A DNA stretch of 64,000 bases from Nocardioides terrae (GCF_900112345.1 NZ_FOLB01000003.1:186001-250000), one strand, 5' to 3'. Counted from the first letter of the stretch, positions 18,027-27,003 are shown. The notes: generated by a model not told the origin, from the letters alone. Made by a program: numbers and translations.

Positions 18027-19793
18027 TCAGTACTTGAGGTGACCGGGGCCCCACTCCACCGGCAGGTGGGAGGGCTTGGTGCCGGTCGGCGGGATGCCGT
18101 AGCGCGCGAGCAGGCGGCTCATGATCTTGGAGAACACCGGCCCGGCGAGCGAGCCGCCGCCCTTGTTGCGCTGGGGGTCCTGCACCGCGACGTAGACCGT
18201 GAACCGGGGGTCGTCGGCCGGGGCGAAGCCGGCGAAGGAGACGGTGAGCGAGCCGTCGTAGCGACCGTCGACGGCGCGCTGGGCGGTGCCGGTCTTGCCG
18301 GCCACCCGGTAGCCGGGCACCTGGGCGCCCGGAGCGGTGCCGGTGTCCGGGTCCGGGACCCGCTCCATCATCTGCATCATCTGCTTGGCCGCCTCGCTGC
18401 TGACGACGCGCTGCCGGGTGGTGTGGTCGGTCCCGACGGTCTCGCCGGCGTCGTTGGTCGCGCTGCCCTCGATGAGGCTCGGCGAGACACGGACGCCGCC
18501 GTTGGCCACCGTGTTGACGGCCGTGACCATCTGGAGCGCGTTGACCGAGAGCGACTGGCCGAAGTCGATGCGGTCCTCGACCTGGTCGGTCCAGGCCGCA
18601 CCGCTGGGGAGGATGCCCGGGGACTCGCCCGAGAGGCCGACGCCCGTGCGCTGCCCGAGTCCGAACTTCGCCAAGTAGTCGCGCAGCTGGCCCGGGCCGA
18701 ACTTGTCCGCCGCCAGCACGGTGCCGATGTTCGACGACTGCGCGATCACGCCGGCCAGCGTCCACCGCTTGGTGGGGTGGTCGAACCAGTCGTGGATGGG
18801 GTGGTCCTGACGGTCCAGGCTGTTCGGCACGGTGAGCCGGGTGCGGTCGGTGACCTTGCCCGCGTCGATGAGCGCCGACAGGGTCAGCACCTTCTCGACC
18901 GAGCCGGGCTCGTAGACGTCGGACAGGGCACGGCTGCCGCGGTCGGCCTTCGGCGACTGCCCGGGCTTGTTGGCGTCGAACGTCGGGAAGTCCGACAACG
19001 CCAGCACCTCGCCGGTCCGGGTGTCCATCGCGATCGCGACGCCCGATTCGGCGTCGGTCGACGTCACCGCCTGGGCGAGCACCTTGTCGGCGTACCACTG
19101 GACGTCGCGGTCGATGGTGGTCTTGAGGTCGTGGCCGTTGACGGGCGCGACGGTGGTGCTCCGGCCGAGCGGAATGCGGCTGCCGCCCGCGACCTCGTAG
19201 GTAGCCGTGCCGTCCTTGCCCGCGAGCTGCTCGTCGAAGGTGCGTTCGAGGCCGCCGAGCGACTCGTCGGTCCCGACGAAGCCCACGATGTTGGCCGCCA
19301 GGTCGCCGCCCGGATAGTTGCGGACCGGGTCTCGTCGCGTCGAGAGGCCCTTGTAGTGGAGGGCCTCGGCCTCCTGGACCGCCTCGGCGGCCAGCGTGGC
19401 GGGGACGCGCCGGGCGACGTACTCGAAGCGACTGTCGCTGTCCCCCCGCAGCTGGCGCAGCGCGGTGAAGTAGTCGATGCCGAGCTTGTTGGAGAGGAAC
19501 TTGGCCAGCTGCGGCGCCTGCTTGGCCGTCAGCTTCGGGTCCGCGACCACCATGAGCCCGTCGACGGAGTCGGCCAGTGGCTCACCGTTGCGGTCGAGGA
19601 TGTCGCCCCGCGTGGCCGGGAGGATGACGTGGTCCATGTTGGCCTTGCGGGCCGCGGCGGCGTAGGAGTACGGGTCGAAGGCCTGCAGCTGCACCAGGCG
19701 CGCCCCGAAGAGCGAGAGCACCATCGCGATCAGGACGAAGCCGACCCGCAACCTGAAGTGCGGCGAGCCGCGACCGGTGCGCTTCGTGGCCAC
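18027..19793 (-). CDS. ftsI: Penicillin-binding protein FtsI (PBP3, septal transpeptidase)
   Basis: A 588-residue bitopic class B PBP that cross-links septal peptidoglycan. One transmembrane helix at residues about 14-36. The pedestal/dimerisation domain begins with ILPATRGDILDRNGEPLADS. The transpeptidase motifs are complete: SVEK (298-301, catalytic Ser298), SSN (353-355) and KTG (500-502). The GTG at 19793 was chosen because GGGGGAG sits just upstream and the extra 34 codons of the longer frame look non-coding. No PASTA domains are present, as usual for actinobacterial FtsI. Confidence 0.97.
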   Translation of the reverse strand: MATKRTGRGSPHFRLRVGFVLIAMVLSLFGARLVQLQAFDPYSYAAAARKANMDHVILPATRGDILDRNGEPLADSVDGLMVVADPKLTAKQAPQLAKFLSNKLGIDYFTALRQLRGDSDSRFEYVARRVPATLAAEAVQEAEALHYKGLSTRRDPVRNYPGGDLAANIVGFVGTDESLGGLERTFDEQLAGKDGTATYEVAGGSRIPLGRSTTVAPVNGHDLKTTIDRDVQWYADKVLAQAVTSTDAESGVAIAMDTRTGEVLALSDFPTFDANKPGQSPKADRGSRALSDVYEPGSVEKVLTLSALIDAGKVTDRTRLTVPNSLDRQDHPIHDWFDHPTKRWTLAGVIAQSSNIGTVLAADKFGPGQLRDYLAKFGLGQRTGVGLSGESPGILPSGAAWTDQVEDRIDFGQSLSVNALQMVTAVNTVANGGVRVSPSLIEGSATNDAGETVGTDHTTRQRVVSSEAAKQMMQMMERVPDPDTGTAPGAQVPGYRVAGKTGTAQRAVDGRYDGSLTVSFAGFAPADDPRFTVYVAVQDPQRNKGGGSLAGPVFSKIMSRLLARYGIPPTGTKPSHLPVEWGPGHLKY

Positions 19794-19916
19794 CCGCTCC
19801 CCCTTGCTCCTCGGTCCGGTCGTTCCTGTTACTGGTGTGACTGCTGAGTCGCGCCACGATGAAGTCTCGCTGCTCCCCCTCGATCGCCGGCTCATCGCGC
19901 CCGCGTGTCGGAGGGA

Positions 19917-20372
19917 TCAGTTGAAGCTGGGCTTGCGCACGGCGGGCCACAGCGGTGGCGTGGCGTCACCGTTGGCCGGCACCGCCTCGCCGCTGACCTG
20001 TCCGGTGTCGACGTGCAGGATCAGCGGGTTGGCGGCGATGACCATGCCCTGCCGCTCGGCCGCCTCGGCGACGTGCTGCGGGTCGCGCAACCGCTCGAGG
20101 TCCATCTCGAGCGACTCCTGCTGCGCGGCGAGGTTCGTCGCCTGCTTCTCCAGCCGTGACTCGGTGAAGGCCGCCTGCTGCATGGAGGTGTTGAAGCAGA
20201 GCAGGCTGATGACGCCGCCGAGCAGGATCAGGCTGACGAGGGTCACGAACGGGAAGCGGGAGGCCTGCACCCGGCGGCGCGGGACGACGGTGAGGCGGGC
20301 GCGCTGCAACGCGCCCGGCTCGAGCCAGGCCAGCCGGCGGGAGGTGATCTTCGGTGCTGCGGAACTGCTCAT
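19917..20372 (-). CDS. ftsL: FtsL-like septum protein
   Basis: A 151-residue bitopic protein between rsmH and ftsI, the position of ftsL in Actinobacteria. A basic cytoplasmic N-terminus (residues 1-40) is followed by one transmembrane helix (about 43-62, [19 protein letters not shown]) and a periplasmic coiled coil ([22 protein letters not shown] region). A Pro-rich tail ends the protein. FtsL is poorly conserved in sequence, so the call rests on topology and position. Its ATG overlaps the rsmH stop in an ATGA. Confidence 0.85.
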   Translation of the reverse strand: MSSSAAPKITSRRLAWLEPGALQRARLTVVPRRRVQASRFPFVTLVSLILLGGVISLLCFNTSMQQAAFTESRLEKQATNLAAQQESLEMDLERLRDPQHVAEAAERQGMVIAANPLILHVDTGQVSGEAVPANGDATPPLWPAVRKPSFN

Positions 20373-21388
20373 GACGCTCCCCGGTGCTGTGCTGGGTCTC
20401 TGGGTGAAGGGCGGGACGGGCGGACACGCTCGACGGCGCGCAGGCGGACCGAGGCGGCGCGCGGGTTGCGGGCGATCTCGTCGGCGTCGGCCTGCTCGGC
20501 GCCGCGGGTGACCAGACGGTGGGTCGGCTCCATGCCGGCCGGCACGAACGGCAGGTCGGGCGGGACGTCGAGCCGGGTGGCGGCGGTGAAGGCCTGCTTG
20601 ACGAGCCGGTCCTCCAGCGAGTGGTAGGACTCCACGACGACGCGGCCGCCGATGCCGATCGCCTCGACGGCGGCCGGGATGGCACGCCGCAGCACCGCGA
20701 GCTCGTCGTTGACCTCCATCCGCAGCGCCTGGAAGGTGCGCTTGGCCGGATGCCCGCCGGTACGCCGGGCGGGCGCCGGGATGACCTCGTAGAGCAGCTC
20801 GACCAGGGGGCCGCTCGTGGTCCACGGCGTCGTCTCGCGCCGGCGGACGATCGCCCGGGCGATCTTGGCGGCGAAGCGCTCCTCGCCGTACTCGCGCAGG
20901 ATCCGCGCGAGATCGCCCGGCGCGTAGGTGTTGAGGACGTCGGCCGCGGTCGGCCCGGTGCTGTCGTCCATGCGCATGTCGAGCGGGGCGTCAGCGGCGT
21001 AGGCGAAGCCGCGCTCGCGCATGTCGAGCTGCATCGAGGAGACGCCGAGGTCGAAGAGGACCGCGTCGACCGAGGTCAGCCCCAGGTCGGCGATCACCTC
21101 GGGCAGCTCGTCGTAGACGGCGTGGACTCCGGTGAACCGGTCGCCATACGCCGACAGCCGCTCGCCCGCCATGGCGAGGGCGTGCTGGTCCCGGTCGATG
21201 CCGACGAGACGACAGGTCGGGATGCGCTCGAGGACCGCCTCGCTGTGCCCGCCCAGGCCGAGCGTGCAGTCGACGATGACGGAGCCGTCGCGGGTCAGGG
21301 CCGGGGTGAGCAGGTCGACGATGCGGTCGAGCAGGACGGGAAGGTGGCGCGGTGCGCCCGTCCCTTCTGCGTCGTCTGCGCCGCTCAT
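20369..21388 (-). CDS. rsmH: 16S rRNA (cytosine(1402)-N4)-methyltransferase
   Basis: A 339-residue SAM-dependent methyltransferase (MraW) that modifies C1402 in the ribosomal P site. [18 protein letters not shown], then [17 protein letters not shown] is the SAM-binding motif [20 protein letters not shown] and [18 protein letters not shown] are diagnostic, as is [15 protein letters not shown]. The ATG at 21388 has GGTGGGG upstream. A strong predicted RNA structure occupies its 5' leader. Confidence 0.97.
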   Translation of the reverse strand: MSGADDAEGTGAPRHLPVLLDRIVDLLTPALTRDGSVIVDCTLGLGGHSEAVLERIPTCRLVGIDRDQHALAMAGERLSAYGDRFTGVHAVYDELPEVIADLGLTSVDAVLFDLGVSSMQLDMRERGFAYAADAPLDMRMDDSTGPTAADVLNTYAPGDLARILREYGEERFAAKIARAIVRRRETTPWTTSGPLVELLYEVIPAPARRTGGHPAKRTFQALRMEVNDELAVLRRAIPAAVEAIGIGGRVVVESYHSLEDRLVKQAFTAATRLDVPPDLPFVPAGMEPTHRLVTRGAEQADADEIARNPRAASVRLRAVERVRPSRPSPRDPAQHRGAS

Positions 21389-21440
21389 CTCGACCCCACC
21401 GTCGGTTCCGTCCCTGGAAAGTGCCCTGCTGGAAATGCGG

Positions 21441-21604
21441 AGCGGCTCCGTAGGACCAGGTCTCATGCCCGCCCGGCGCAACGTCGGGTGAGCGCGCCAT
21501 CTGGGACCGGGGAAGTGCCCCAGGAGGGCGACGGTCGTCTGGAACCGGGGAAGGTGCCCCAGATGACCGCGAGCGGGACTGAGACCTCGTCCTGCGGAGC
21601 CGCT
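21441..21604 (-). ncRNA. Structured leader RNA between mraZ and rsmH (candidate mraW motif)
   Basis: On the transcribed minus strand the segment 21604-21580 and the segment 21465-21441 are complementary at 23 of 25 positions, forming a long closing stem. The 114 bases inside hold two copies of a CTGGGGCAC(C)TTCCCCGGTYCCAG unit (see the repeat entry) and an 8-base pair CATCTGGG/CCCAGATG that brackets them. It starts 34 bases after the mraZ stop and ends 52 bases before the rsmH ATG. A conserved mraW RNA motif is known upstream of rsmH/mraW in Actinobacteria; I recall it from the literature but cannot align to its consensus here. It may control rsmH-to-ftsZ expression. Confidence 0.6.
21501..21562 (-). 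repeat. Two imperfect 23/24-base direct repeats in the rsmH leader
   Basis: Copies at 21501-21523 and 21539-21562 differ by one substitution and one inserted base. Each carries GGGGAAG(G)TGCCCC on the plus strand, so each can fold alone or pair with the other. A weaker partial copy (CTGGAAAGTGCCCTG) lies at 21414-21428, nearer the rsmH start. Confidence 0.8.
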
Positions 21605-21638
21605 GTTCAGTTGTGTCAGTTGTGTCCGGTCGTGCCCG

Positions 21639-22070
21639 TCAGCTCTGGGCCGCGGGGTCCTCGTCGAGCTCGGCGAACTTCGCCTGGGCCACGGCCGAGT
21701 AGTCGTGCCAGCGCGTGGGGTCCCAGATCTCGATCCGGTCCATCACGCCGATGACCACGACGTCCCTCGTCAGGCCGGCGTAGGCGCGCAGGAGCGGGGA
21801 GATGCTGATCCGGCCCTGCTTGTCGGGGACGCCCGGCTCGGCGCCACCGAAGAGGACGCGGGCGTAGTCACGCGCTCCCCGCGAGGTCAGCGGCGTCTGC
21901 TGCGCCCGCTGGGCCTCGGCCATGAAGGTGTCCTCGGGCCACACGACCAGGCAGTTCTCCTGACCCTGCGTCACGACGACCCCCTCCGACAGCCGATCCC
22001 TGAACTTCGCGGGGAGGAAGAGACGGCCCTTCTCGTCGAGCTTCGGAGTGAACGTGCCCATGAAGAACAC
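21639..22070 (-). CDS. mraZ: Transcriptional regulator MraZ
   Basis: A 143-residue protein of two AbrB-like swapped-hairpin domains, first gene of the division and cell-wall cluster, acting as a repressor of its own operon in studied species. [19 protein letters not shown] is the first DNA-binding repeat (DxKGR) and [20 protein letters not shown] the second. The GTG at 22070 (giving [15 protein letters not shown]) was preferred over ATG 22061 because GAGGGGGG sits about 10 bases upstream and the FFMGT N-terminus is common in relatives. Confidence 0.96.
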   Translation of the reverse strand: MFFMGTFTPKLDEKGRLFLPAKFRDRLSEGVVVTQGQENCLVVWPEDTFMAEAQRAQQTPLTSRGARDYARVLFGGAEPGVPDKQGRISISPLLRAYAGLTRDVVVIGVMDRIEIWDPTRWHDYSAVAQAKFAELDEDPAAQS

Positions 22071-22124
22071 GGGCACCACCCCCCTCGGTCCGACCAGGCC
22101 GCTCCACGTTCGTGGCCTCGTCCT

Positions 22125-22168
22125 CCACTTTCCACCACCGTACCCCACTTTCCTCCACCGTCAACCAC
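22125..22168 (-). promoter_or_regulatory. MraZ-box array: five GTGG boxes at exact 10-base period
   Basis: GTGG occurs on the minus strand at 22168-22165, 22158-22155, 22148-22145, 22138-22135 and 22128-22125, that is, exactly one helical turn apart, all in the same direction, with six-base spacers (two of them ending AAA). Characterised MraZ proteins bind short G-rich repeats at a 10-base period. The array overlaps the predicted mraZ promoter and starts 55 bases before the mraZ GTG, so autorepression is expected. Confidence 0.8.
22137..22164 (-). promoter_or_regulatory. Predicted mraZ promoter
   Basis: TTGACG (22164-22159) and TACGGT (22142-22137) are separated by 16 bases on the minus strand, giving a start of transcription near 22130. 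Both hexamers lie inside the GTGG array. Confidence 0.55.
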
Positions 22169-22302
22169 TGACGCCCCTTCTGCGCGTCGGACCGCTCCCC
22201 GCCCGCGGTGGAACGCACACCGCTCGCCGTTGAACAGCCCGGCGCTCGGCGTCGTGGAGGGTCGTGGAGGGGTCGTGGAGCGTCGGGAGGGCGGGTGGAG
22301 CC

Positions 22303-22342
22303 GGTGGTGGAGCTGGTGGTGGAGCTGGTGGTGGAGCTGGTG
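22303..22342 (+). repeat. 12-base tandem repeat, three perfect copies plus GGTG
   Basis: GGTGGTGGAGCT is repeated at 22303-22314, 22315-22326 and 22327-22338 and followed by GGTG. It is non-coding and lies about 96 bases before the moxR start. Copy number is likely to vary between strains. Confidence 0.9.
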
Positions 22343-22437
22343 AAGTGGACCAACGGGGAGCGCAGGACTTGCCGAGCGCAATACGGTTGGGTCAAGCGCC
22401 CCGCGAAGATGCGGACGGCCCGCCGGAAGGACCACAC

Positions 22438-23442
22438 GTGACAACGCCGACCGCTGACCCGTCAGCAACCCCTCATTCGGTCCCGGGCGCGGACCTGGAG
22501 ACGCTGACCCGCGTGGCCGGTCGCATCCGCGCCAACATCGAGCGCGTCATCGAGGGCAAGCCCGACGTCGTGTTCTCGACCCTCGTCGTGCTCCTGGCCG
22601 AGGGGCACCTGCTGATCGAGGACGTCCCCGGCGTCGGCAAGACGCAGCTCTCCAAGGCACTGGCGCGCTCGATCGACTGCACCGTCCGCCGCATCCAGTT
22701 CACGCCCGACCTGCTGCCCTCCGACGTCACCGGCGTCTCGGTCTTCAACCAGAACACGCGGGAGTTCGAGTTCCGGCCCGGCGGCGTCTTCGCCAACATC
22801 GTGGTCGGCGACGAGATCAACCGCGCCTCGCCGAAGACGCAGTCGGCGCTGCTCGAGTGCATGGAGGAGCGTCAGGTCACCGTCGACAACGCGACCTACC
22901 AGCTCGAGGCGCCGTTCATGGTCGTCGCGACCCAGAACCCGGTCGAGATGGAAGGCACCTACGCGCTGCCGGAGGCCCAGCGCGACCGCTTCATGGCCCG
23001 CGTCTCGGTCGGCTACCCGGTGCCGGCGGCAGAGATCGCCATGCTCGCCTCCCACACCCGGGCCAACCCGCTCGACGACCTCGAGCCGGTCACCGACGCC
23101 AGCGAGCTGCGCAAGCTGATCGGGATCGTCGGACAGGTGCACGTCTCCGACGCCGTCCAGCGCTACGCGGTGGCGCTCACCTCCGCGACGCGCGGGCACG
23201 ACGAGCTCAGCCTGGGCGCCTCGCCACGAGCCACGCTCCACCTGGTCCGCGCGGCGAAGGCGGCCGCCGCCCTGCGGGGGCGCGACTACGTGCTGCCCGA
23301 CGACGTCTCCTCGCTCGCCACGCCGGTCCTCGCCCACCGGCTGCTGCCGACGGTCGAGGCCACCATGACCGGACGTACGACGGCCTCGGTGCTCGACGCG
23401 ATCCTCGCGACCGTGCCCGTCCCGGCCGGCAGCGCGGGGTGA
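22438..23442 (+). CDS. MoxR family AAA+ ATPase
   Basis: A 334-residue AAA+ ATPase. Walker A is EDVPGVGKTQLSKAL, Walker B is VVGDEINRASPKTQSALLECM, sensor 1 is VVATQNPVEMEGTYALPEAQ. MoxR proteins act as chaperone-like ATPases with DUF58/VWA partners. The GTG at 22438 has GGAAGG eight bases upstream; the longer open frame runs back into a tandem repeat. First gene of a moxR - DUF58 - transglutaminase operon that sits beside the division cluster in many actinobacteria. Confidence 0.93.
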   Translation: MTTPTADPSATPHSVPGADLETLTRVAGRIRANIERVIEGKPDVVFSTLVVLLAEGHLLIEDVPGVGKTQLSKALARSIDCTVRRIQFTPDLLPSDVTGVSVFNQNTREFEFRPGGVFANIVVGDEINRASPKTQSALLECMEERQVTVDNATYQLEAPFMVVATQNPVEMEGTYALPEAQRDRFMARVSVGYPVPAAEIAMLASHTRANPLDDLEPVTDASELRKLIGIVGQVHVSDAVQRYAVALTSATRGHDELSLGASPRATLHLVRAAKAAAALRGRDYVLPDDVSSLATPVLAHRLLPTVEATMTGRTTASVLDAILATVPVPAGSAG

Positions 23443-23446
23443 CCAC

Positions 23447-24709
23447 GTGCGTGAGGCGCTCTCCGGTCTGACCCTGCGCGGGCGGGCGTTCCTCGCCGCC
23501 GGGATCAGCGCGGTGGTGTGCGCGATCCTGCTGGGGCAGTCGACGCTGGTCCGGGTCGGGGTGCTGCTCGTCGCGCTCCCCCTGGTCACCGCGTTCGCGG
23601 TCGGACGGGCGCGCTACAAGCTGTCGCTGGTCCGGACGGTCAGCCCCCAGGTCGTGCCGGCCGGGCAGTCCGCCCGGGTGCGCCTGACGCTGCGCAACGA
23701 CGGCCGGATGCCGACCGGTGCCCTGCGCATCGAGGAGCAGGTCCCCTACGCGCTGGGGAGCCGCCCCCGCTTCGTCGTCGAGGGCGTCGAGCACGGCTGG
23801 CACGGCAGCGTGGACTACCCGGTCCGTGCCGAGACCCGCGGCCGCTACGAGCTCGGTCCGATGACGGTGCGCGTCGGCGACCCCTTCGGCCTGGTCGAGC
23901 TGACCCGGGCGTTCCGGACCACCACTCCCCTGGTCGTCACCCCCCACACCGTCCCGCTGCCGGGGATCGCGCTGTCCGGGTCGCTCACCGGCTCGGGCGA
24001 CCAGCGGCCGCGCGCGTTCGCCGGTGGCAGCGCGGAGGACGTCACCGTCCGCGACTACCGCCGCGGCGACGACCTGCGCCGTGTGCACTGGCGCAGCTCG
24101 GCCAAGGTCGGCGAGCTGATGGTGCGCCGTGAGGAGCAGCCCTGGCAGACCCGGGCGACGGTCTTCCTCGACAACCGGGTCGGCGCGCACCGCGGGGAGG
24201 GCGCGGCCTCCTCCCTGGAGACGGCCGTCGTGGTCGCCGCATCGGTCGCGGCGCACCTGACCAGCCGCGGCTACACGGTCCGCCTCGTCACCGCCGCCGG
24301 AGAGGACCCCGGGACGTCGTGGCAGCACGACGACGCCGCGGTCACCGCCGGCCACCTGCTCGAGGCGCTGGCGATGGTCCAGGCGCTGCCCAACACCGTG
24401 CTGGAGACCGGCTGGCTGCGCGAGCAGGGCGCGGGCTCGCTCACCGTCGCCGTCGTCGGCGGCCTCACCGGGCCCGACCTCGCCGTCATGCGGCGGGTGC
24501 AGCACCACGCCGGCGGTGCACTCGCGGTCGCGCTCGACGTCGACGCGTGGGGTCCCACCAGGATCGCCGGCGGCGGGTCCGCCGGCTGGCTGCTGCAGCA
24601 GGGCTGGCGGGCGGTCGGGCTCACGCCCGACGACAGGATCGACCAGGCGTGGCAGGAGCTGGGCGCCGTACGGGCGTGGCGGCGGGGGGTGGCACATGCG
24701 CATCCGTGA
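23447..24709 (+). CDS. DUF58 domain-containing membrane protein
   Basis: A 420-residue protein with two N-terminal hydrophobic segments (about residues 13-52) and a DUF58 domain whose hallmark is VRDYRRGDDLRRVHWRSSAK (about residues 201-220). The flanking GDPFGLVE and ETRGRYELGPMTVRVGDPFG segments are typical. It begins with GTG four bases after the moxR stop and overlaps the next gene by 14 bases, so the three are one operon. The exact role of DUF58 is unknown; MoxR partners are the usual assumption. Confidence 0.9.
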   Translation: MREALSGLTLRGRAFLAAGISAVVCAILLGQSTLVRVGVLLVALPLVTAFAVGRARYKLSLVRTVSPQVVPAGQSARVRLTLRNDGRMPTGALRIEEQVPYALGSRPRFVVEGVEHGWHGSVDYPVRAETRGRYELGPMTVRVGDPFGLVELTRAFRTTTPLVVTPHTVPLPGIALSGSLTGSGDQRPRAFAGGSAEDVTVRDYRRGDDLRRVHWRSSAKVGELMVRREEQPWQTRATVFLDNRVGAHRGEGAASSLETAVVVAASVAAHLTSRGYTVRLVTAAGEDPGTSWQHDDAAVTAGHLLEALAMVQALPNTVLETGWLREQGAGSLTVAVVGGLTGPDLAVMRRVQHHAGGALAVALDVDAWGPTRIAGGGSAGWLLQQGWRAVGLTPDDRIDQAWQELGAVRAWRRGVAHAHP

Positions 24710-26960
24710 CACCGCCTTCGGCCCGGTCCTGCAAGCGATCGTCGCCGCGGCCACCGTGTGGGCCACGACGCTGTCGTGGCGCGCCTTCTCCCAGGACCCG
24801 GGCGGCTACCTCGCGGCCCTCCTTCTCCTGGGCCTCGTCGTGGCGGGGGTCGGCTCGCTGGCGCGCTGGGCGCGGCTGCCATGGGGGCTGGTCCTGCTCG
24901 CGCAGCTCGTCGTGGGGGGCGCGGCCGTGAGCCTCCTGCTCACCGGATCGCCCCTCCCCGTCGCCGGTGCCTGGACAGAGCTGCGCGCCGACCTCTCGCA
25001 CGCCGGTGACGTGGTGCGGACGCAGCGTCCCCCTGTCCAGGTGGCGGGCGGGATCGCCCCGTTGCTCATCGGCGGCGGCCTCCTCTGCTTCGTTCTCGTC
25101 GACCTGCTCGCCTGCACCTTCCGCCGGGCAGCGCTGGCCGGCCTGCCCCTGCTCGCGATCTATGCCGTCCCGTTCTCCGTGGTGGACGGCGGGCTGCCGT
25201 GGTGGGGCTTCGCACTCGGCGCCGCCGGCTTCTTGATGATGCTCGTGCTGAGTCAGAGCGAGATCGTCGGCAGGTGGGGACGCCGGCTCGAGAGCCCCGA
25301 CACCCTCGGCGCTCGCGAGAGCGCGGGCGCGATGTACGTCGGCAGCGTGGCCACCGTCCTCGCGATCATCCTCCCCGGCCTGGTCCCCACGTTGGACCTG
25401 CAGCTGTTCGGCCTCGGCCCGGGCAACGGCAGCGGTGGCCACATCACCGTGACCAACCCTCTGGTCGGTCTGCGCCGCGACCTCGTCCGCGGGCCCGACA
25501 TCCCCGTCATCCGGGTGACCACCGACGACCCGGACCCCTCCTACCTGCGCATCGCCGTGCTCAACCGCTTCGGCGACAACGAGTGGTCGGCGGGCAACCG
25601 CTCCGTCCCCGTCACCAACGACGCCGACGGTCTCCTGCCCGGGCTGCTCGGGGTGGCGACCTGGGTCGACCGGACGACGTACGACTACCAGGTGTCGATC
25701 GGGAACGACTTCGACTCGCGCTGGCTGCCGACGCAGGCGCCGATCAACGAGATCCACGCCGCCGGCGACTGGCGCTACGACACCCGCACGATGGACTTCC
25801 TGGCCGGACCGGACCAGGGCGGCGCCGGCGGCATGACCTATCAGATGAAGGCCGTCGCGCTCGACCTCGACTCCGCCGACCTCGCCAACGCGCAGGGCTC
25901 GCCGGGAAGCGTGGGCACCTCCTACCTCGACCTCCCCGACGACTACCCCAAGAGCGCCCGCGACCTCGCCGATCGGGTCACCGCGTCGGCCGGCTCCGAC
26001 TTCGCCAAGGCCGTGACGCTGCAGAACTGGTTCCGCGACGATGGCGGCTTCGTCTACGACGACACCGTGCCGATCGGCAGCAGCCCGGGGGACCTCGAGA
26101 GCTTCCTCTCCACCGCCGAGGGCGGACGTCGCGGCTACTGCCAGCAGTTCGCCGCCGCGATGGCGGCCATGGCCAGGTCACTGGGCATCCCGGCGCGGGT
26201 CGCCGTCGGCTTCCTGAGCCCCGAGAAGGTGGGCCCGGCCAGCTGGATCTACAGCACCCACGACCTGCACGCGTGGCCCGAGCTCTTCTTCAGCGGGGCC
26301 GGCTGGGTGCGGTTCGAGCCGACGCCGGCGGCGCACGTCCCCGACGTGCCCGGCTACACCCGTGACCTCGGTGCGCCCCGGGCCGACGACCTGCCGAGCG
26401 CCGCTCCGAGCTCGGCGGAGCCGACGGCCGGTGCGGCTGACACGCAGAAGCCGCGGGAGGAGACGCAGTCGACGAGCGACGCACCCGCGGTCAGCTCCCA
26501 CACGATCTGGTGGTGGACGCTCGGCGGCGTGCTGGCCGTCGCCGCGTTCGGCGCCCTCGCCCTGGTCCCCTCACGGCTCCGGACGCGGCGGCGGACGGCC
26601 CGGCTCCGGGCCGGTGCGCCCGAGGGCGCCTGGACCGAGATCAGGGAGACCGTCGCCGACCTCGGCCTGAGCTGGCCCGTGGGTCTCTCGCCGCGCGCGG
26701 CGGCCGGGATCCTCGAGCGCTACCTGCCCGGGGACGACCGACCTGCGCTGTGGCGCATCGTCGAGGCGGTCGAGGTGGCGCGCTACTCGCTGCACTCGCC
26801 GGCGAAGGTCGCCGAGGACGACGTGCTCACCGTGCTCGCGGGACTGCGACGGGCCAGCAGCGACCGGGCGGTACGCCGGGCGGCCTGGTGGCCGCGGTCG
26901 GTCCTGCAGCCGGTGCCGGCCGAGACGACGTCGGCCGAGCTCGTCGACCAGGTCGGCTGA
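24696..26960 (+). CDS. Membrane-anchored transglutaminase-like protein (TgpA type)
   Basis: A 754-residue protein. About six N-terminal transmembrane segments (residues 1-230) precede an extracellular region with the transglutaminase core: GGRRGYCQQFAAAMAAMAR carries the catalytic Cys482, HDLHAWPELFF the His525, and VRFEPTPAAH the final strand. One more transmembrane helix near residue 610 (TIWWWTLGGVLAVAAFGALAL) precedes a cytoplasmic DUF4129-like tail. GGGGGGTGG precedes the ATG. Such proteins probably remodel or cross-link cell-surface protein or peptidoglycan; substrate unknown. Confidence 0.92.
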   Translation: MRIRDTAFGPVLQAIVAAATVWATTLSWRAFSQDPGGYLAALLLLGLVVAGVGSLARWARLPWGLVLLAQLVVGGAAVSLLLTGSPLPVAGAWTELRADLSHAGDVVRTQRPPVQVAGGIAPLLIGGGLLCFVLVDLLACTFRRAALAGLPLLAIYAVPFSVVDGGLPWWGFALGAAGFLMMLVLSQSEIVGRWGRRLESPDTLGARESAGAMYVGSVATVLAIILPGLVPTLDLQLFGLGPGNGSGGHITVTNPLVGLRRDLVRGPDIPVIRVTTDDPDPSYLRIAVLNRFGDNEWSAGNRSVPVTNDADGLLPGLLGVATWVDRTTYDYQVSIGNDFDSRWLPTQAPINEIHAAGDWRYDTRTMDFLAGPDQGGAGGMTYQMKAVALDLDSADLANAQGSPGSVGTSYLDLPDDYPKSARDLADRVTASAGSDFAKAVTLQNWFRDDGGFVYDDTVPIGSSPGDLESFLSTAEGGRRGYCQQFAAAMAAMARSLGIPARVAVGFLSPEKVGPASWIYSTHDLHAWPELFFSGAGWVRFEPTPAAHVPDVPGYTRDLGAPRADDLPSAAPSSAEPTAGAADTQKPREETQSTSDAPAVSSHTIWWWTLGGVLAVAAFGALALVPSRLRTRRRTARLRAGAPEGAWTEIRETVADLGLSWPVGLSPRAAAGILERYLPGDDRPALWRIVEAVEVARYSLHSPAKVAEDDVLTVLAGLRRASSDRAVRRAAWWPRSVLQPVPAETTSAELVDQVG

Positions 26961-26962
26961 CC

Positions 26963-26983
26963 CTCTCGGCCGGAGGCCGAGGG
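26963..26983. terminator. Bidirectional hairpin between convergent genes
   Basis: CTCGGCC (26965-26971), loop GGA, GGCCGAG (26975-26981), extendable by T-G and C-G pairs. It lies in the 43-base gap between the stops of the transglutaminase gene and the DUF3040 gene, which converge here. No U tract on either side. Confidence 0.6.
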
Positions 26984-27003
26984 CCGGCCACTCAAAGCGG
27001 GAT

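Larger units (their letters stand above)
22071..22437. other. mraZ / moxR divergent intergenic region
   Basis: A 367-base gap between divergently transcribed mraZ and moxR. It holds the mraZ promoter and box array (22125-22168), a 10-base direct repeat GTCGTGGAGG at 22251-22260 and 22261-22270 with a third copy shifted by one at 22272-22280, and a 12-base tandem repeat at 22303-22342. A TACGGT hexamer at 22382-22387 is a weak candidate -10 for moxR, with no good -35. The open frames crossing it are low-complexity and not believed to be coding. Confidence 0.7.

Noticed and set aside
7892..22070. Absence of ftsA from the cluster
   Set aside because: Actinobacteria lack FtsA and use SepF as the anchor, so this is expected and not news, unlike the missing murF.
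22264..22437. N-terminal extension of the MoxR protein through the 12-base repeat (Gly-Gly-Ala-Gly runs)
   Set aside because: The GTG at 22438 has a good ribosome site and the extension is pure repeat with no homologous counterpart in MoxR proteins.
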